Positions 1 to 9,935 of a DNA stretch of 64,000 nt are shown here, piece after piece. How positions within the stretch are numbered: the stretch's first letter is position 1; every line of letters begins with the position of its first letter. The stretch comes from Methylotuvimicrobium buryatense 5G. GTDB taxonomy: Bacteria > Pseudomonadota > Gammaproteobacteria > Methylococcales > Methylomonadaceae. Below the pieces are notes generated by a model. The model did not search any database. It was given only the letters and a program-made list of their open reading frames with translations, and was not told where the DNA came from. The position numbers and the translations under genes were made by a program. Location: NCBI RefSeq assembly GCF_000341735.1, contig NZ_KB455575.1, positions 1,565,374 to 1,629,373 of the forward strand, in the 5' to 3' direction.

Positions 1-1928
1 TCGGCTAATAAAGGCGTTTGAGCGAGTTCTTGTCGTAAACGCTCCGCAAATACTCCGGCATCGGAAAGGCTTGTTTCAGGAAGAAATATCCCAAACTCCT
101 CCCCGCCGAGCCGGCCGACAGTATCGATTTTGCGCAGCTCTTTACGCAAAATTGCGGAAAAATGCTTCAGTACCCGGTCACCAACGGCATGACCATATCG
201 GTCGTTGATTTTTTTGAAATTATCCAAATCAAGCATCAAAACCGCGACTTGATGAGAATTATTACGCTCCGAGCGGTTGATCTCCTCGCCTAATCGTTCC
301 ATGAAATGCCTTCTATTAGGCAATCCTGTCAGCGGATCGGTAGTCGCCAATTGTATTAGTTCGGCCTCCAACCTTTTACGCTCACTGATGTCCTGCTTAA
401 TTCCGACGAAGTGCGTAATCTTACCCTTATCATCCGTGACCGGAGCAATTGTGAGTTCTTCATCATACAAATCGCCGTTTTTACGTTTGTTGATCAATTC
501 TCCGCACCAGGTTTTACCGGAACGAATGGTTTGCCACATGTCATCGTAAAACAAAGAATCCTGCTTTCCGGATTTAACAAGATCTTTCGGAGCCTTGCCG
601 AGCGCTTCCTCGAGCGTATAGCCGGTCAGTTTCCCGAAGGCCGGGTTAGCCCATTCGATGCGAGCATTGGTGTCGGTAATCACAATACCATGACCGACCG
701 CCTCGAGCGCCGCAATCAACAATCGGTCGCGGGCCTCGGCTTGCTTACGTTCGGAAATATCCTCATGCGCCACGACGATGTATTCGTTACTGTCTTTGAA
801 AGGCGTGACCCGGGCATTGAACCAACGCACTTCGTGTTCTGAATGACATGGATATTCCATCTCAAAAATAGCTTTATCACCCTTCATGACCGAACGAATG
901 CCTGCAGCCATTTGCGCTGCTTGATCCGAACTTTCATCCGTTGTGCAATCACAAACAGCTAGATAGTTACTGTCGATAACCGATATACAATTACTCGACG
1001 CACCCGCATTATTTTGGTAAAACTCTCGCCATGCTCGATTGACCGCCACAATTGCACCGGATTTATCCAATACGCAAATGTGGGCCGATAACGCGTCGAT
1101 GGTAGAAACCGCAAACTGTTTGGATTGTTGCAGCTCCTGCTCCATATTTTTCCGATTGGTGATATCGGACAATGTACCGATCATTCGTTGAGGAAGCCCC
1201 ATATCGGTCCAACTGACGACAACGCCGCGATCCATAAACCATCGCCACTGCCCGTTCTTACACATCAAACGATGCTCGCAATCATAACTGTCGACTCTGC
1301 CGTCGAGATGAGCTTGAATATTGGCTATCGCAATCGGCAAGTCCAATGGATAAACGCGCTTCTCCCATTCGTTGAGATTATTGCCAATCTCATCTTCGGA
1401 AAAGCCGAGAAGCGCTTTCCATCGCGGAGAATAGAAAACCTCATTGGTCAATAAATTCCAATCCCAAACACCATCGCCGGCGCCCTCCAAAGCAAATCGC
1501 CAACGCTCTTCCGCTTCATGTAAACTTTGTTCGAGCTTCGAACGATGTAATGCATACCGGATGGCTCGAATCAAGGCATCCCCATCGAAACGACCTTTGA
1601 TTAAATAATCCTGAACGCCGGACTCTAATATATCGAGCGCAAAACCTGTATCGTCATGCCCGGTTAAAACAATCAACGGCAAAGAGAAATGAGTGGACGA
1701 ACGTATCGCTTTTACTGTTTCAAGTCCTTTAGAATCCGGTAACGATAAATCCAACAACAATATATCGTGTTCATTTTTCTGTAACTGCGCTAAGCCTTCG
1801 GATAAAGAAACGACCCATGTCAATTCGAAACCGACATCCGTAGACAACTTCAAATAACGACTTACCAGGTGCGCATCACTAGGATCGTCTTCAATTAATA
1901 ACACTCGATAAGACAACTTGGCATACAT
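1..1928 (-). CDS. REC-PAS-PAS-PAS-GGDEF sensor / diguanylate cyclase (3' end missing)
   Basis: The gene starts at ATG 1928 and runs off the left edge, so at least 642 residues are visible. An N-terminal receiver domain (about residues 1-125) has the acidic pair in LLIEDDPSD, the acceptor Asp in ILLLDLSLPD and the Lys in YLIKG. Three PAS-type domains follow (roughly 150-510). The GGDEF domain begins near residue 515, with TDPLTGLPNRR and an intact GGEEF active site near residue 608, so it probably makes cyclic di-GMP. An EAL domain could lie beyond the edge. The start is 2 bases after the stop of the upstream response regulator, so the two are co-transcribed and probably share a signalling pathway. 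The signals sensed by the PAS domains cannot be read from sequence. Confidence 0.9.
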   Translation of the reverse strand, partial: MYAKLSYRVLLIEDDPSDAHLVSRYLKLSTDVGFELTWVVSLSEGLAQLQKNEHDILLLDLSLPDSKGLETVKAIRSSTHFSLPLIVLTGHDDTGFALDILESGVQDYLIKGRFDGDALIRAIRYALHRSKLEQSLHEAEERWRFALEGAGDGVWDWNLLTNEVFYSPRWKALLGFSEDEIGNNLNEWEKRVYPLDLPIAIANIQAHLDGRVDSYDCEHRLMCKNGQWRWFMDRGVVVSWTDMGLPQRMIGTLSDITNRKNMEQELQQSKQFAVSTIDALSAHICVLDKSGAIVAVNRAWREFYQNNAGASSNCISVIDSNYLAVCDCTTDESSDQAAQMAAGIRSVMKGDKAIFEMEYPCHSEHEVRWFNARVTPFKDSNEYIVVAHEDISERKQAEARDRLLIAALEAVGHGIVITDTNARIEWANPAFGKLTGYTLEEALGKAPKDLVKSGKQDSLFYDDMWQTIRSGKTWCGELINKRKNGDLYDEELTIAPVTDDKGKITHFVGIKQDISERKRLEAELIQLATTDPLTGLPNRRHFMERLGEEINRSERNNSHQVAVLMLDLDNFKKINDRYGHAVGDRVLKHFSAILRKELRKIDTVGRLGGEEFGIFLPETSLSDAGVFAERLRQELAQTPLLA

Positions 1929-1930
1929 GA

Positions 1931-2380
1931 TCAACTCTTTTTGGGCAATCGAGTCAACGTAAACCAATAATTATCAAGTTGCCGAATCGCATCGATAAAT
2001 TGCGCCATATCGACCGGCTTGGTGATGTAACTAGCCGCACCGAGTTTATACGAGGCCACGACGTCGCGCTCGACATCGGAAGTCGTCAACACCACGACGG
2101 GAATAGCCGAAAAGTGCTCGTCTGTCTTGATTACGCTTAAAAACTCCCGACCGTTCATGCGCGGCATGTTTAAATCCAATAAAATCAGATCCGGTTGGGG
2201 AGCATTTTTATAAACATCGCCTTCGCGCCTCAAAAAACCCAAAGCATCGCGACCGTCCAATACATGATGCAAGTGACAATACACTTTATTTTCTTTGAGA
2301 GCTGACTTCACTAAATGAGCATCGGCCGGCTCATCTTCGACCAGCAAAATATCGAAGGGTTGGCTATTTTCAATTAACAT
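1931..2380 (-). CDS. CheY-like single-domain response regulator (Rcp1 type)
   Basis: A stand-alone receiver domain of about 149 residues with the full phosphorylation signature: acidic residues in ILLVEDEPADAH, acceptor Asp in LILLDLNMPRMNG, Thr in VVLTTSD and Lys in YITKPVD. There is no output domain. The long loop after helix 2 resembles the Rcp1 group that pairs with phytochrome-like or PAS kinases. ATG 2380 is preferred because it lies just before the conserved core. A TTG at 2419 would add 13 residues, and neither start has a clear Shine-Dalgarno. It lies 2 bases before the REC-PAS-GGDEF gene and 55 bases after the fumarase stop, suggesting one transcription unit. Confidence 0.88.
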   Translation of the reverse strand: MLIENSQPFDILLVEDEPADAHLVKSALKENKVYCHLHHVLDGRDALGFLRREGDVYKNAPQPDLILLDLNMPRMNGREFLSVIKTDEHFSAIPVVVLTTSDVERDVVASYKLGAASYITKPVDMAQFIDAIRQLDNYWFTLTRLPKKS

Positions 2381-2435
2381 GTTGAATATTTTCGCGATTT
2401 TTGTGTATTTGGTGGACAAGATGTTTGAATAATAA

Positions 2436-3959
2436 TCATTTCGAAACCACCGGAATTTTGCCTATCTTGGCTTGCCATTGTTTTGGACCGCTCTTATGAA
2501 TAGACTCGCCGTCGACATCGACCGCGACCGTGACCGGCATATCCTCGATCACGAATTCATGCACGGCTTCCATGCCCAAATCTTCGAATGCGACGACTCG
2601 CGCTTTCCGTATCGCTTTCGAAACAAGGTATGCCGCACCACCGACCGCCATCAAGTAAACCGCACGATGTTTTTTGATCGCTTCAATGGCAATCGGACCG
2701 CGTTCCGCCTTGCCGATCATGCCGATCAAACCGGTTTGCGCGAGCATCGCCTCGGTAAATTTATCCATGCGCGTCGCAGTCGTCGGACCTGCAGGTCCGA
2801 CCACCTCATCGCGGACCGGGTCGACCGGACCTACGTAATAAATGAATTTGTTTGTAAAATCGACGCCCTCAGGCAAAGCCTCGCCACGCTCCAGCATCTC
2901 GACGATCCGTTTATGGGCGGCGTCTCGGCCAGTGAGTAGCGTGCCGCTCAGCAATAAAGTTTCGCCGGGCCTCCATGTTGCTATTTCGCCTTTGGTAACG
3001 GTGTCGAGATTGACGCGTTTGGCGCTATTCCCGCCTTCCCAAGCAATTTTCGGCCAATCCTCCAAACACGGCACTGGCAGTTCGGCCGGCCCGGAACCGT
3101 CGAGTTCGAAATGAATATGGCGCGTTGCGGCGCAGTTCGGAATCATCGCGACCGGTTTATTGGCCGCATGCGCCGGATAATCCTTGATCTTAATATCCAA
3201 GACAGTGGTCAACCCGCCCATGCCTTGTGCACCGATACCGAGTGCATTGACCTTTTCGTACAACTCCAAACGTAATTCCTCGAGCGCATTGACCGGTCCG
3301 CGCGCAATCAACTCGTGAATATCGACCGACTCCATGCAAGCCTGCTTCGCGAGCAGCATCGCTTTTTCGGCGGTACCGCCGATACCGATGCCTAATATCC
3401 CAGGAGGACACCATCCCGCGCCCATCGAAGGTACGGTTTGCATGACCCAATCGACGATGCTGTCGGACGGGTTCAACATCGCAAACTTGGATTTGGCTTC
3501 GGAACCGCCACCCTTGGCGGCAATTTCGACTTCGACCCTATCCCCGGGAACGACCTCCATATGTATGACAGCCGGCGTATTATCGCGCGTATTGATGCGT
3601 TTGCCGGCCGGATCGGACAGAATCGATGCACGCAGTATGTTGTCGGGGTGCATAAACGCACGTCGAACGCCTTCGTTGACCATATCCGTGATACTTATTT
3701 GAGCATCCCACTGTACGTTCATACCGATTTTCAGAAATACCACTACGATGCCGGTATCCTGGCAAATCGGCCTGTGTCCTTCGGCACACATTCTCGAATT
3801 AATTAAGATTTGCGCGATTGCATCCTTGGCGGCGGAACTTTGTTCATTTTGGTAAGCTCGATACATCGCCTCAATGAAATCTTGCGGATGATAATAAGAA
3901 ATGTATTGCAGCGATTCGAATATGCTTTGAATAAAGTCTTCTTGGCGAATCAAGGTCAT
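2436..3959 (-). CDS. Fumarate hydratase class I (iron-sulfur)
   Basis: A 507-residue single-chain class I fumarase, which interconverts fumarate and malate in the TCA cycle with a [4Fe-4S] cluster. The length is typical of the FumA/FumB type. Cysteines expected to bind the cluster are visible in GHRPICQDTGI, GAGWCPPGILG and PNCAATRH. The C-terminal third carries the conserved VGPAGPTTATRMD region. ATG 3959 is preceded by an AGGT motif at suitable spacing. It is the first gene of the minus-strand group that continues into the response regulator and the GGDEF sensor. That pairing is not a known functional link and may only be positional. Confidence 0.95.
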   Translation of the reverse strand: MTLIRQEDFIQSIFESLQYISYYHPQDFIEAMYRAYQNEQSSAAKDAIAQILINSRMCAEGHRPICQDTGIVVVFLKIGMNVQWDAQISITDMVNEGVRRAFMHPDNILRASILSDPAGKRINTRDNTPAVIHMEVVPGDRVEVEIAAKGGGSEAKSKFAMLNPSDSIVDWVMQTVPSMGAGWCPPGILGIGIGGTAEKAMLLAKQACMESVDIHELIARGPVNALEELRLELYEKVNALGIGAQGMGGLTTVLDIKIKDYPAHAANKPVAMIPNCAATRHIHFELDGSGPAELPVPCLEDWPKIAWEGGNSAKRVNLDTVTKGEIATWRPGETLLLSGTLLTGRDAAHKRIVEMLERGEALPEGVDFTNKFIYYVGPVDPVRDEVVGPAGPTTATRMDKFTEAMLAQTGLIGMIGKAERGPIAIEAIKKHRAVYLMAVGGAAYLVSKAIRKARVVAFEDLGMEAVHEFVIEDMPVTVAVDVDGESIHKSGPKQWQAKIGKIPVVSK

Positions 3960-3985
3960 GCGTAATTACCTGAAATATTGGTTAT

Positions 3986-4291
3986 TATACCCATTGTAGA
4001 TCAAAATTCGGCACCGGGGTGCTCGTCAAAGGACGCCGTGAATACGGTCCATGTAGGCTCTATGCCAGCTCCAGCAGGCAAAGCCTTTGCGAGCGCCATG
4101 GATGGCGTGAATGTCGATTTTGCATTACGCCACGGATGGCGTGTATTAGGGCAATGCAGGGCAGAAAAATGCTCCTGCATTTTCTGCATTCATTACATCC
4201 ATGTAACTCAGCAATTGCCGAGGAGCAAAAATCGACCGAACACCCCGGCGCCTCCTTAGGCACTGCCGAAATTTGAATTGTGAAAGATATA
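3986..4291. repeat. MITE family 1, copy A
   Basis: A non-coding element with imperfect terminal inverted repeats, one end TATACCCATTGTAGATCAAA and the other (reverse complement) TATATCTTTCACAATTCAAA. Both ends start with TATA and read into ATTCGGC or TTTCGGC. This is the longest of seven copies because it carries an inserted hairpin module (GCGCCATGGATGGCG and a GTCGATTTTGC stem) and an extra stretch of about 100 bases. It fills most of the gap upstream of the fumarase gene. No transposase for it is visible. Confidence 0.85.
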
Positions 4292-4377
4292 GTTTGGACG
4301 CAGCTTTCTTTGTTGCCGCATTTAATATTTTCGAAACGTTTTTAGATTAATGTACACTTATTGCTTGCCATCAACTG

Positions 4378-6156
4378 TCACCGTAATCTGTCGACGAAGC
4401 TTTTGTCGATTCGGCAGCCGCCTATCTCAGGGTAATCGTTCAGGCTTTGCTCGAAATCCCGAAAAGTCGGATGCTGAAAAGCAATCCGCGAAATTTTTCC
4501 GGATTGAATTTCAAATTCTATAGCTCCGCCTTTCGGCCATGGCGAACCGTCTTGCGTCGTAAACATCAATAAACCGATATGGCCTAATGGCTTGCCTTGC
4601 TCGATGGCCGGCCGCGTACAACTCAGTTGATCGATATAAAGCCACGAAAAAACTTGTTCGAATTGCTGATAACCGATCACTATCCCTTCTCCGGGCATAT
4701 AGTCGATGCCGAGCATACTCTCGAGGCCGAATTCGCCAAGATGATTCTGCAATAGCACCTTACCGCCTCCTTCTTTAGGGGTGGCAATCAACGGATAAAT
4801 CTGTCTCGCCATTTCCGCCGGATTTTTGTTTTGAATCACCGAGGTCAATTGGCGTCCGATCGATTGTACCGGTCCCAGCACGCTTTCTTTCTTTTGACGG
4901 GCATCCTGAATGGCCTGCCAGTCTTGCGCGCTATTGACGGACAAGCCCATCATCGCCATCGTTTGATAATCTTCATCGATCAAACAGCCGGAAAAATTGC
5001 GGCTTCGAAATTGTTGTAGCGTTGCCGGACGAAGGTCATCTGCGATAGCTCGAATTTTCGGAATATTGTAGTTCGACCAGTCCGGAGACTGAGCGAGATA
5101 ATAATAAAGCACTGCATTCCGGTCGAATTTATTAAATCCCAAGCCTCGCAAGACCCGCTTTAACTTACGGCATTGGCTTTCAACTTCACCGTATTTCCTC
5201 CAATCCGGCTGCAAATTCGGCTTTTCATCGATTGGAGAGTTTTCCAGCAATTGCCTGAGCTCGATATTGCCTTCACCCATTCGAATCGGCATGCTCAATA
5301 ACTCCTGCAACGAAACATCCCTCGCACTGGGTATCCCTGCGGAAACTTGTTTGAGCAATAAAGACGAGCGTATCTCGGGGTAAATCCTCAATTCGCCCAA
5401 TTGTTTCGGTCCGCCTGAGAACGGATTGCCGCCTTCGACGACTTCATAAACCGGCAGACGCGTCTCTCTAAATACCGTCTTATTGCCATCGCTTTGAATA
5501 GCGAGCGGCAAGGTATGGGTCTCGGTACTGACTTTTGCTTCGGACGGCGCCGATACCGCAGTTTGTCCGATCGGGCTCTGCACCCACTCGTCGGCCAACT
5601 TACCCATCACAGCAATGCCGATACCGACCCCGGTCAAGGCCAGAAGATTTGTACTTTTATGAACATCGCCGATAATTTTGGATATATCGGTATCGCTCTG
5701 ATTACTGGTCATGAATTGGTAATCAATCGTAGTGTCCTTGCTTAAATCCAGTCTTAACCATGGCGTTAGCGCGGCTTTACGCGTTTCGAGATTGAAGTTG
5801 CATTTTCCGCTGCTACCTTGATAAACGAGTGCCGTAACCTCCTGTTTATAATTTAGCGCTTCGTTTTTAACTTTAAAAACAACCCCCGCTGTCGAACTTC
5901 CTTTTTCATAGCCGGACCCTATTTCGCTGCAGCCCGTTTTGAGCGTACTATCGCCTTTTAACTCGAATTCGGAAAATAACTGAACGTAATAGTCGTCTCC
6001 GTCAACGGCTTGATAACCGCCAAGGGGCTTTAAATCATTTGCTTGAGCAACCGGATAATCGACCGCAATCTGACGGGAAGTTGAGCATCCTGTCAGGACA
6101 AGACCAACCGCCCCAGCGATTTGCAGCAGAAAAAAATTACGAAAACGCATACTCAT
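4378..6156 (-). CDS. Predicted outer-membrane lipoprotein of unknown function
   Basis: 592 residues with a lipoprotein signal peptide: a hydrophobic stretch near residues 10-22 followed by the lipobox LTGC, so it should be lipidated at Cys24. The mature part has no family I recognise. It includes a short hydrophobic segment near residues 175-190 (LLALTGVGIGIAVMG) and an acidic C-terminal half. It stands alone: the flanks hold a MITE and a large palindromic repeat. ATG 6156 and ATG 6150 are both possible starts. Confidence 0.8.
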   Translation of the reverse strand: MSMRFRNFFLLQIAGAVGLVLTGCSTSRQIAVDYPVAQANDLKPLGGYQAVDGDDYYVQLFSEFELKGDSTLKTGCSEIGSGYEKGSSTAGVVFKVKNEALNYKQEVTALVYQGSSGKCNFNLETRKAALTPWLRLDLSKDTTIDYQFMTSNQSDTDISKIIGDVHKSTNLLALTGVGIGIAVMGKLADEWVQSPIGQTAVSAPSEAKVSTETHTLPLAIQSDGNKTVFRETRLPVYEVVEGGNPFSGGPKQLGELRIYPEIRSSLLLKQVSAGIPSARDVSLQELLSMPIRMGEGNIELRQLLENSPIDEKPNLQPDWRKYGEVESQCRKLKRVLRGLGFNKFDRNAVLYYYLAQSPDWSNYNIPKIRAIADDLRPATLQQFRSRNFSGCLIDEDYQTMAMMGLSVNSAQDWQAIQDARQKKESVLGPVQSIGRQLTSVIQNKNPAEMARQIYPLIATPKEGGGKVLLQNHLGEFGLESMLGIDYMPGEGIVIGYQQFEQVFSWLYIDQLSCTRPAIEQGKPLGHIGLLMFTTQDGSPWPKGGAIEFEIQSGKISRIAFQHPTFRDFEQSLNDYPEIGGCRIDKSFVDRLR

Positions 6157-6185
6157 ACCTTAGATAATAAAAATGACATAAACCT

Positions 6186-6397
6186 AAAAAGAGCAGTTGA
6201 GAGTCTCAAACTACCGTTCGCCCTGAGCCCTTCGGCTACGCTCAGGAGAGCCCCTTCGACTACGCTCAGGAGAGTCCTGTCGAAGGGTAAAGGGTAGCTT
6301 GAGGCTTCACAAAGCTGGTGAAAGTGTTGTAGCCCCTTCATGCTTCGACAGGGCTCAGCACGAACGGTCTACAACACTTGCCAACTGCTCTTTTTTA
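6186..6397. repeat. Long palindromic intergenic element
   Basis: The outer arms AAAAAGAGCAGTTG (6186-6199) and CAACTGCTCTTTTTT (6382-6396) are inverted repeats. Inside lie opposed copies of the widespread intergenic motif CCGTTCGCCCTGAGC / GCTCAGCACGAACGG, plus repeated TACGCTCAGGAGAG units. It lies between the lipoprotein start and the rlmG stop, and its T-run could also end transcription. A single arm of the same motif recurs near 10645-10675. Confidence 0.7.
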
Positions 6398-6429
6398 GGA
6401 TAAAGGATCACTTTGTGTATTCGACTAGT

Positions 6430-7566
6430 TCATTCGACCATCGACTGCAAAATAACGAATTTACGATTAGCGGCAATTACCGAAACATTGCCGAACAATT
6501 TCTTCAACTCCAGATGATAACCCAAGTGGCGATTACCAATGACCAGCAACTTCCCTCCTCGCTTTATGACTTCTCTCGCTTGCCGAAACATTTTAGCGGC
6601 GATCATATCGCCGACCGCATTCTGTTGATGAAAAGGCGGATTGCACAAAATCACATCGGCCGATTCTGCGGTAAAGTCGGACAAACAATCGCCGACACTA
6701 AAATTCGCTAACCTGCTCTCGCCGAAAGCCAATTTAAAATTTTCCCGCGCCGACGCAATCGCCATGAACGACTCGTCGACGAAATGCACCACCGCATTCG
6801 GATTGCGTTCGGCTGCAAGCAAGCCTACGATACCATTACCGCAGCCAAGATCTATGATAGTTTCGGCATTGGGAAAACAACCGATATGCTCAATAAAAAA
6901 ACGAGTACCGATATCGAGGCTGTCCCGCGAAAACACATTGGCATGATTAACGATCGTATAATTCGTCCCCTCTAACCGGTAACTCAACGGATAAGGATTT
7001 ACCGGCAACGAAATATTATCGTCCGGTTCGGAAAAAATCAGTCGCGATTTTTTCCATGCCTGCGCGGTGCTTGTTGTACCGACAATCGTTTCCAATAAGC
7101 GCCAAACGTTAGCGCTAAGATTTTTGACCATCCCGGCTGTGATGATTCGAGTTGCCGAGGTCATGAAAGGCCGTAACGAAATCAGTTGGTATTCGAGCAA
7201 TGCCAATGTTTTCGGCGCCTTAATCACAATTAAATCATACTTTTGCACGGGCAACTCGAGACTTGTCATCAATCGAACGCCGTCTATCGACAAGGCATTC
7301 TCGGAAAAATTCATTAGTGTCGCTTGCTGGCTTAAATAGGAGTCGGATAATGCGGACGGCTTGAAGCCATGTAAGGCAACCGTTAGAGCGCCGAAACTGT
7401 CATTAACGATCAAAACGCGAGCGCCAATAGAAGGCAATTGAGCTTCGGACAGATAATTTAGCAAATATTCGTCGGAAGCATCGTATGCCCTAAGGAGCTC
7501 ACGCCGACGCAAGGGCAAGCGCCGTAAGTTAAATCGACCTTGCGGGACCGATAAGACATCAGCCAT
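6430..7566 (-). CDS. rlmG: 23S rRNA (guanine-N2)-methyltransferase RlmG
   Basis: 378 residues, the usual RlmG length. RlmG methylates N2 of G1835 in 23S rRNA using SAM. The N-terminal half is the degenerate, non-catalytic methyltransferase-like domain (DEYLLNYL, VLIVNDSFGAL, APKTLALLEYQL). The C-terminal half is the active Rossmann domain with SAM motif IIDLGCGNGIVGL and the NPPFHQQ motif of N-methyltransferases that act on exocyclic amino groups. NHANVFSRDSLDIGTRFF is nearly identical to what I recall of E. coli RlmG. RsmC is the closest alternative, but that N-terminal pattern favours RlmG. Confidence 0.93.
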   Translation of the reverse strand: MADVLSVPQGRFNLRRLPLRRRELLRAYDASDEYLLNYLSEAQLPSIGARVLIVNDSFGALTVALHGFKPSALSDSYLSQQATLMNFSENALSIDGVRLMTSLELPVQKYDLIVIKAPKTLALLEYQLISLRPFMTSATRIITAGMVKNLSANVWRLLETIVGTTSTAQAWKKSRLIFSEPDDNISLPVNPYPLSYRLEGTNYTIVNHANVFSRDSLDIGTRFFIEHIGCFPNAETIIDLGCGNGIVGLLAAERNPNAVVHFVDESFMAIASARENFKLAFGESRLANFSVGDCLSDFTAESADVILCNPPFHQQNAVGDMIAAKMFRQAREVIKRGGKLLVIGNRHLGYHLELKKLFGNVSVIAANRKFVILQSMVE

Positions 7567-7736
7567 AAGAAAACAAATATTTTAATGGGCGGTTCTGTGG
7601 CATCATTGATGAAGAAATGGGCAAGCCATAATCGGCGCGATATTATAGCCTAGAATTAAACCGTATCTTTAGTCTTGCTTTTTTTGCATTTCAAGGCTAA
7701 ATTCGCGCGGCTTTTCATTTACTTGAGTAATATTAC

Positions 7737-8387
7737 TTGCAACCCAGCTTATTACCTACCACGACACCGACTCATCCGAAGCCTATTTTCGACGAACTGG
7801 CCGATCAATTGATCGATAGAGGCTGGCATGTCATTGAAAACTATTTCGATACTACGTTAATAAAAAGCTTAGTTGCCGACCTTAAAGCCTACGATAACGA
7901 TGGCGAACTAACTCCGGCCGGCATCGGCCGGGGCATCGGCTTCACGTTGGACGAAAATATCCGCGGCGATAAAACCCGTTGGCTTACACGAAGCACCAAT
8001 GCCCAAAAGCGCTATTTAGACGAAATGGAGGTGCTTCGTCATGAAATCAACCGGCTGCTTTTCATGGGCTTATTCGAATATGAAAGCCATTTTGCATGCT
8101 ATGAACCGGGCGCTTATTATCTAAAGCATAGGGACAGTTTTCGAGGTGCGGCAGGCCGAATCTTAACGACAGTGGCTTACCTTAACGAAACTTGGCAAAA
8201 CGAGGACGGCGGCTTTCTGGCCATCTACAACCCGAAAAGCGAACAAGTCGCAGCACGGATCAAACCTTTGGCAGGAACACTGGTCGTATTTCTCAGTGAA
8301 GATATACCGCACGAGGTCGAGCCGACAAACCGTCAACGCTTGAGTATTGCCGGCTGGTTTAAATGCAATACCGGCGAAATTATCTAA
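7737..8387 (+). CDS. 2OG-Fe(II) oxygenase (prolyl 4-hydroxylase type)
   Basis: A 216-residue non-heme iron dioxygenase. The iron-binding His and Asp lie in YLKHRDSF, the distal His in EDIPHEVEPT, and the 2-oxoglutarate-binding Arg in NRQRLSIAGWF. These proteins hydroxylate a protein or small-molecule substrate using 2-oxoglutarate and O2. The substrate here is unknown. No ATG or GTG lies in frame before the conserved region, so TTG 7737, shortly after a stop, is the most upstream start. No strong ribosome binding site is visible. Confidence 0.85.
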   Translation: MQPSLLPTTTPTHPKPIFDELADQLIDRGWHVIENYFDTTLIKSLVADLKAYDNDGELTPAGIGRGIGFTLDENIRGDKTRWLTRSTNAQKRYLDEMEVLRHEINRLLFMGLFEYESHFACYEPGAYYLKHRDSFRGAAGRILTTVAYLNETWQNEDGGFLAIYNPKSEQVAARIKPLAGTLVVFLSEDIPHEVEPTNRQRLSIAGWFKCNTGEII

Positions 8388-8426
8388 CTCCGAAGCCAAT
8401 TTTTCCGAAAAATAGACCATTGGCAC

Positions 8427-8803
8427 CTGATTGACTGACAAAAGTCGAAAAGATTAGGGGATAATACCGATATTTGACCGGTTCTAGCAAGAAAGCGAAA
8501 CATGCAGCGGAGCACGCCTTTATACGATAGCATCTTGAAATTATTGCGCCATGCGCCATGGCGCGATAGACGGCACCTGTATACCGTGGCTTGGATGGTT
8601 TTGGGTTTATTGTCCAGTGGTTGGATCAGTCTAAGTAAGCGGTCGCCTTATGTCGTGAGTCGTGCGGAACTGGCGCAAAGCGTCGAGAGACGTTTCAAGC
8701 GTTGGCTGACGAATGGGCGTATCGATGTGTTGCGTTTGTATGCGGCGTTATTGCGGGAGGCTCTGAAGGACGTGGCGGAAGAGCCGTTGCTGGTCGCCTT
8801 AGA
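8427..8803 (+). pseudogene. IS4-family transposase remnant cut by a MITE
   Basis: The left inverted repeat (CTGATTGACTGACAAAA) and about the first 100 codons of a transposase nearly identical to the intact copies at 31608-32786 and 36572-37747. The match stops exactly where MITE copy B begins, inside the codons for VALD. Nothing beyond the MITE continues the transposase, so the rest was lost after or during insertion. Confidence 0.9.
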
Positions 8804-8965
8804 TATACCTTTCGCACTTCAAATTTCGGCGCAGGGGTGTCCGTCAAAGGACACCGTGAATACGTCCATGTAGGCTCTGAGACAGCATCCCTGCTGTCAA
8901 AGCCTCTGCCGAACACCCCGGTGCCTCCATACGTCAATGCCGAAATTTGAAGTGCGATGAGTATA
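8804..8965. repeat. MITE family 1, copy B (both ends of the same type)
   Basis: The left end is TATACCTTTCGCACTTCAAA and the right end is its near-perfect inverse (TTTGAAGTGCGATGAGTATA). Other copies have one such end and one GATCAAAATTCGGC-type end, so this copy looks recombinant. It interrupts the IS4-family remnant just upstream. Confidence 0.85.
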
Positions 8966-9047
8966 TATGTTGTGGCTACTACGGGAAATCCGGAAGAGCC
9001 CATAAAGTTAGCCATTTTTTGAGTATAAAGGGACTATGTCAACGTCT

Positions 9048-9890
9048 TCATAATCGCCCTAACAATTCGGCTTTTTTGGCATTGTATTCATCGTCAGTCA
9101 ATATGCCTTTATTTTTCAAATCAGTGAGCTTTTCGATAGTCACAAAAATGTCCTCTTCATGGCCTGATGCCGGCTTATTGCGTGCAGTCGACTGCTGCTG
9201 GTCAGATGTAGACTTGGCTTCCCGTGGTACGTTGTCGACCGAAATCACAGGCAAACTGTTTACGTCGACCAAACCGTATTGGCTGGAAAAAGACAAAGAT
9301 CCTCCTACCGACTGTTGCTGAGAAAACCCACTAATTTGGTGATCCAGCGTGTCGTAAAGCGTTACATGCCCATTGGCTTCAATCGCTAATCGGTGAATAG
9401 TCGCAAAATAGGCATAACGTACATTGTTTTGTGCCCCTGTACTGGTAGGAAATTGTAAACCGACAGGCCACCAGTTTGCGGACTGAGTATTTGAAGGCGG
9501 GACGAATAAGCTAACCGGCCCCGATGGCCCATTGCTATTTTGCTGCTGTTGGCCTCCAGAATAATTGCTTTGCTGCTGAGATCCTTGTGATTGCGACTGG
9601 AAAGACCGCGTTTGAAGCAAATTCGACTGGCTCGCGACTAAATCGGATAATTCTTGACACAATCCAGCGATGGAATTTTTGAGTTGATTATTAAACATGT
9701 CGCCCACCATAATCATTCCGCCACGCATCCATTGCCCCGAGCCGCCGAATTCAGGATGATTGAATTGAGCCATCGATCCGTTGCCATTGATCACAGATTG
9801 CAAAAGACTGAACACCGCATCAAAGCTGAAATGATAACGCTGAGCGAGTTGATTGATAATGGAAGAGCCTTCCGGCGTAAGCTGATTCAT
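9048..9890 (-). CDS. SHOCT-domain protein of unknown function
   Basis: About 280 residues. The C-terminal 30 residues (IEKLTDLKNKGILTDDEYNAKKAELLGRL) form a SHOCT motif, a short C-terminal helical oligomerisation module. The middle is Gln/Ser/Gly-rich and low complexity (about residues 105-150, QSQGSQQQSN), and the N-terminus is helical. ATG 9890 is chosen because the upstream ATG at 9944 lies in the end of MITE copy C. No enzymatic motif is visible. Confidence 0.75.
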   Translation of the reverse strand: MNQLTPEGSSIINQLAQRYHFSFDAVFSLLQSVINGNGSMAQFNHPEFGGSGQWMRGGMIMVGDMFNNQLKNSIAGLCQELSDLVASQSNLLQTRSFQSQSQGSQQQSNYSGGQQQQNSNGPSGPVSLFVPPSNTQSANWWPVGLQFPTSTGAQNNVRYAYFATIHRLAIEANGHVTLYDTLDHQISGFSQQQSVGGSLSFSSQYGLVDVNSLPVISVDNVPREAKSTSDQQQSTARNKPASGHEEDIFVTIEKLTDLKNKGILTDDEYNAKKAELLGRL

Positions 9891-9935
9891 TGAATTTTCC
9901 GCCAAAGTACAAAATTGAGAGCGTTTACTTCTTAC

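Noticed and set aside
4001..4276. Frames of 62-93 codons at 3978-4276
   Set aside because: They are fully inside MITE copy A and similar frames recur in other copies; none has coding features.
8163..8441. Antisense open frame across the end of the 2OG-Fe(II) oxygenase
   Set aside because: It is a shadow of a well-supported gene on the other strand, with no family features.
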